Below are positions 59,248 to 64,000 of a stretch of 64,000 nucleotides of DNA, piece after piece. The DNA is taken from the NCBI GenBank assembly GCA_946803715.1, contig CAMPET010000032.1, forward strand, positions 329,654 to 393,653. The letters are read 5' to 3'. The notes below the pieces were generated by a model. That model made no database searches. It was not told where the DNA came from and was given only the letters and a program-made list of their open reading frames with translations. The translations under genes were made by a program, and so were the position numbers. The stretch comes from Beroe ovata. Taxonomy: Eukaryota > Ctenophora > Nuda > Beroida > Beroidae. Positions within the stretch are counted from its first letter, which is position 1. Each line of letters starts with the position of its first letter.

Positions 59248-59762
59248 CCTAACACTAAACAAGCACGAGTTATAAACTTATAGAACAGCTCGCTTGATAT
59301 ACAGTGATTGTAGGCCAAAAGCCTCCGATAATATATACCTTAGTATATTCAATATTGACTCAATTAATTTCTGCAAATTTTCCTTTTCTATTAATTGGTT
59401 TTCGAATACAACCGTAAAGAAGAACCCGGAACTGATGCTTCCGGGACTTGCTGACCTAGAAGCAGATAACTAATGAGATTGAAGTTTGAACTCCTGTGGA
59501 CTCTGGTGCACTGTTTCCTGTCATAGACATGGAACTCAATGACCGGCCTGTGATAACTCAATTACAACGTGCCATGGTGACACTGTCCAGTGCCCACTGT
59601 TGCTAAATTGGAGTAGCCTCTCTCCGTTCAGGAGCATGATGTAATGGCTGATAAGGGGACAATAGGCTCACAATCACACACTCATTACACATTCACCATG
59701 TTCTATTTCAGTACAGTGTACACACACAATACAGCCACCACACACACACACACACACACACA

Positions 59763-59864
59763 NNNNNNNNNNNNNNNNNNNNNNNNNNNNNNNNNNNNNN
59801 NNNNNNNNNNNNNNNNNNNNNNNNNNNNNNNNNNNNNNNNNNNNNNNNNNNNNNNNNNNNNNNN
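59763..59864. other. Assembly gap (102 N)
   Basis: A run of N flanked on both sides by CA microsatellite, so the gap is most likely an unresolved repeat length. Confidence 0.99.
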
Positions 59865-60060
59865 ACACACAAACACACACACCGCTCATAGTAATATTAT
59901 CTTATTATGCTCGGGTAATAGACTTATAATGGCGCACAGATGGATCGTCTTTCAGCCAATAATAACGCGCCCCCTTACCACATGGTCACACGTGACATAC
60001 CGCATGACCCGTCACGCGATATAACATAGAGATCATTTACTTGTAAGCTGCAATATGTGT

Positions 60061-60196
60061 CCATATATGGCAATAATTTGTGCTATTCGAGCTTTTCCCG
60101 GGGATTGATCGCAGAGAGAGTCACGTGCGCGCTGTGCACCAATCAGAGACGAGTCTGATGAGCCACGTGGCTCACAGGGACAATTCCTTTATAAGA
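60061..60196 (+). promoter_or_regulatory. Actin promoter: CArG box, CCAAT box, TATA box
   Basis: CCATATATGG at 60061-60070 is a perfect CC(A/T)6GG serum response element. CCAAT lies at 60139-60143, and TTTATAAG at 60188-60195 is a good TATA box, about 80 bp before the ATG. Two CACGTG E-boxes lie at about 60122 and 60163. Known: SRF binding to CArG boxes is the classic control of animal actin genes. Confidence 0.75.
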
Positions 60197-60204
60197 GCAG
60201 GTAA

Positions 60205-61650
<1,446 letters not shown>

Positions 61651-62165
61651 GAACTGTCGTCAGATATTACATGCATTTCTTATAGTATCTTCTTATATAG
61701 TACTTCGGAATCATTTAAAATTGGATTGTTTTTATTTTCATTTTTATTTTGAAGCATTGTGATTTTAAGGAAATGTAATTGAAGTTATAGAACAAAATGA
61801 TGAATAACCCCTTTTTATGAGTTTGTTTCTATTTGTCTAAAAAGTGCGCTGCGGTCTGAACTGAAAATAAACAGAATACATGGATATGGATAGAAAAACG
61901 ATTCGGAGGCCGTAACAATGGGCTATGATCGATAGGAAACAGTTTAACATGTAGATCTGAAAGATGAGGAGTGGGATCAAGTTTATCATTTGTTGATTTC
62001 AAAAAATTCTTATCACTGTCGAAGAACTTCAAGCAAGCTTTAGCGTCGAATTTATCATTGACACAATGATAAAAAACAATGTTAAAAATAGTTTTTGACA
62101 TGATTCTGGTAGATGAAGACGTTGTCATCAGATCGTGTAAAAATAACTTTGCAACGCATGCCGTA
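61651..62165. other. Convergent intergenic region: 3' UTRs of actin and PRMT9
   Basis: AT-rich on the actin side. On the minus strand a long open frame overlaps 61829-62482 in a different frame from PRMT9; it has no domain and is treated as a shadow plus UTR. Confidence 0.55.
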
Positions 62166-63990
62166 TCAGGTAGATGAGATGAACGCAGCGAAGCTAGAGC
62201 CTCTGAATAGCGACGTGACACGGTGTACATCACCCGACTTATCCACTGACGAGAGCAGCACAGCTGCAGGACGAAACTTCGCATCATGGACCGTGCTGAA
62301 CCTCTCTCCACTCTGTAGTTCAATCTCAACCCAGAAGACGAGGGCAGTTGGAGACAAATAAGAGACAGGTGTCTCCGAGACACTCCTACTGATAGTGTCT
62401 CGGTGCTGTCTCGAGACAGTGAGGAATGTGAGGTAATCTGATAGTTTGGTGTGCTCAAGTGTGCACCACGGCACACCCTCATGAATGAGAGTCTGGTATT
62501 TGTTCATCTCGAGACAGATTGAATCAGCTTCATCTGAATCTAGGTGGAGGGACAGGGTGTTAACTTGACACCATGATCGCAGTTGGTCACTGTGAATGAT
62601 GTAACCCTGGAATGATACAGTTTTCACTGAAGGGTGTAGGAACGGGTCCGACACAACCAATCCCCCTGGGTCTACAATGGCGTGAATTAGTGAGCTTGCT
62701 GTAGAGGGCACGCAGTCTGCGAGCAGTGTCTCATGCCAGGACACACTGATACTGATCGGAGTCACAGCTACCTCAATCTTCACTACACTCCCTGATTTCA
62801 CAGTCCGCCTTGGCAGAGGATGGAATCCCTGCTCCCAGCAGCTGACCATGGTGTCATTGGTGTCAATTGTACTTGGTGCTGTGGTTATGCTGACACCACC
62901 ATACAGATGTGCAGTGAAATACGACGACACCCCACAACACACACCGTCCCTTTCTACTCTAATCGCAGCTACTGACACCGATTCCTCCGCGCTTTGACCT
63001 AGTTTAACATCCAGCAACGTGATTGTCTCACTCAACTTCACACAGTCTTGAAACTCGTCCAAGAACTCGCACGTGTAATTCTGTTCAAGGTTCCTGGGAT
63101 GATGGGAATGTTCCAGAGTCTCGCTCTGTACAAGGAAACCCTGCACTCCCACACGAGATGGGATGAATGTGACATGGTGGGATGATCTGACTGCTATATC
63201 GGCACAGGACACCAGCATACCTTCCCCAATACCGATACTGTCCAGAGTCTCTGTGACCACAAGGTCCACTTTGTTACTATTGACATCGAACTCGGCAGAG
63301 GAGCAGTGCTGTGTATCAATCACAGGCAGTTTGCAAGTCACTTTCTTGCAAATTTCAAACATATGCTCATCCTGTTCCACGGCGTATACTTTACCAGCAC
63401 CGGCCTCTGCAGCATAGAGACTGAGGAGGCCTGTTCCCGAACCTAGATCCAATACACTACACCTGCCCTGGTGTTCGGTGATTGCGGCAGCTATAGCTGA
63501 CTTGAATGCACCATTTCTCGCGGAGTCATTGAGCATTCTGAAACTCCATCTCACAATTAGATTGTTCCTTATATTGCTCACTGTTTCAAACAGTTCCGGA
63601 GATGATCTGTCATGAGCGATTACTGAAAATGATAAAGTGAGTGAGATTCAAATACAGAAATTGTGGAGTTCATAACGATATCTGGAGAGTGAATAACCTC
63701 ATAATAAACCAGGATTTACCTCTCGAGAGATAGCAGTTTGCTTCATCAAATTGACCGTCACTGATGGCAACATTACCAAATAGTTGACAAAGTTCAACTT
63801 CGTGATTAAAAAATCCCTGTATTTTGCACAACTCTTCGAAGCAATCTAATCGCTGTCCAGTGTCCACAGGGCCTGACAACCATTCAAATATACATTGTAA
63901 CAAAATCTTCCAGCACTGAAATAGAGAAATTAGAATTAGCTCACAATACTCAAGAGTCAGAAGTAACCAGCCTTTTTGTCATCAATATAG
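62166..63990 (-). CDS. PRMT9: Protein arginine methyltransferase 9 homologue (PRMT9), 5' end outside the window
   Basis: Two exons are seen: 63919-63718 (helical, TPR-like: LFGNVAISDGQFDEANCYLS) and 63622-62166. More exons lie to the right. The long exon has the PRMT core: WSFRMLNDSARNGAFKSAI, SAM-binding motif I VLDLGSGTGLLSLYAAEAGA with KVYAVEQD, and ETLDSIGIGEG at the double-E loop. Only the first Glu and the Glu of GEG are seen there, as in PRMT9 (ETxD..xFGEG). A second, degenerate methyltransferase-like half follows (residues about 290-470), as in PRMT7/PRMT9. The TPR-plus-tandem-MTase layout favours PRMT9. Known: PRMT9 symmetrically dimethylates splicing factor SF3B2. The C-terminus is SSFAAFISST. 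Confidence 0.88.
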
Positions 63991-64000
63991 GCGAGTATCA

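Noticed and set aside
61829-62482. 217-codon minus-strand frame next to PRMT9
   Set aside because: It overlaps the PRMT9 3' coding end in another frame, shows no domain, and PRMT9 itself is strongly supported.

Overview
The window is eukaryotic, nuclear DNA from an animal. It holds about twenty densely packed genes on both strands. Most are split by short GT-AG introns (roughly 60-600 bp) with clear pyrimidine-rich acceptors. There are no bacterial operons, but many CA/GT microsatellites, minisatellites, foldback elements and one tRNA-derived SINE. The gene set (myosin XVIII, a PHF10/SAYP-type PHD protein, FANCD2, PRMT9, TCP11, MRPL18, RRP12, PRL phosphatase, cytoplasmic actin) is metazoan. 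Compact introns and small intergenic gaps suggest an invertebrate, perhaps an early-branching one such as a sponge or cnidarian. The sequence alone does not fix the phylum.

Layout. 0.3-12.5 kb (-): myosin XVIII gene with PDZ, degenerate motor, IQ and long coiled coil, its introns full of minisatellites. 12.5-13.95 kb: divergent intergenic region with a 143-bp near-perfect hairpin. 13.95-15.15 kb (+): small UBZ4-finger protein. 15.5-16.5 kb (+): intronless coiled-coil protein. 17.0-19.0 kb (+): SAY-domain protein carrying a KMT2-like triple PHD array. 19.2-20.4 kb (+): NT5C3-type pyrimidine 5'-nucleotidase. 20.9-28.1 kb (+): RRP12, with a partial tandem duplication that looks like an assembly artefact and a SINE inside one copy. 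28.5-30.3 kb (-): a small TP-rich protein and a Myb/SANT-like protein. 31.5-33.3 kb (-): an unrecognised gene. 33.3-35.6 kb: foldback repeats and a GIY-YIG fragment. 35.6-45.0 kb (+): two paralogous JmjC genes flanking a PRL phosphatase and an acidic protein that may be ETAA1-like. 45.4-49.1 kb (+): MRPL18 and TCP11. 49.6-50.0 kb: MITE-like foldback element. 50.6-52.0 kb (+): secreted cysteine-rich protein. 52.5-59.2 kb (-): FANCD2, with a sulfotransferase-like gene nested antisense in its second intron. 60.3-61.65 kb (+): actin with CArG, CCAAT and TATA promoter elements. 62.2-64 kb (-): PRMT9, running off the right edge.

The genes do not form one pathway. The points of most interest are: (1) the pair of predicted ER-luminal JmjC oxygenases with signal peptide, EF-hand and C-terminal KDEL or SDEL; (2) the SAY domain joined to three MLL-type PHD modules; (3) DNA-damage proteins (FANCD2, a UBZ4 protein, a possible ETAA1-like protein) in one window, probably by chance; and (4) CACGTG-centred minisatellites that recur in introns, in intergenic DNA and even inside a coding exon. 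All exon joins were made by eye from reading frame and splice consensus.
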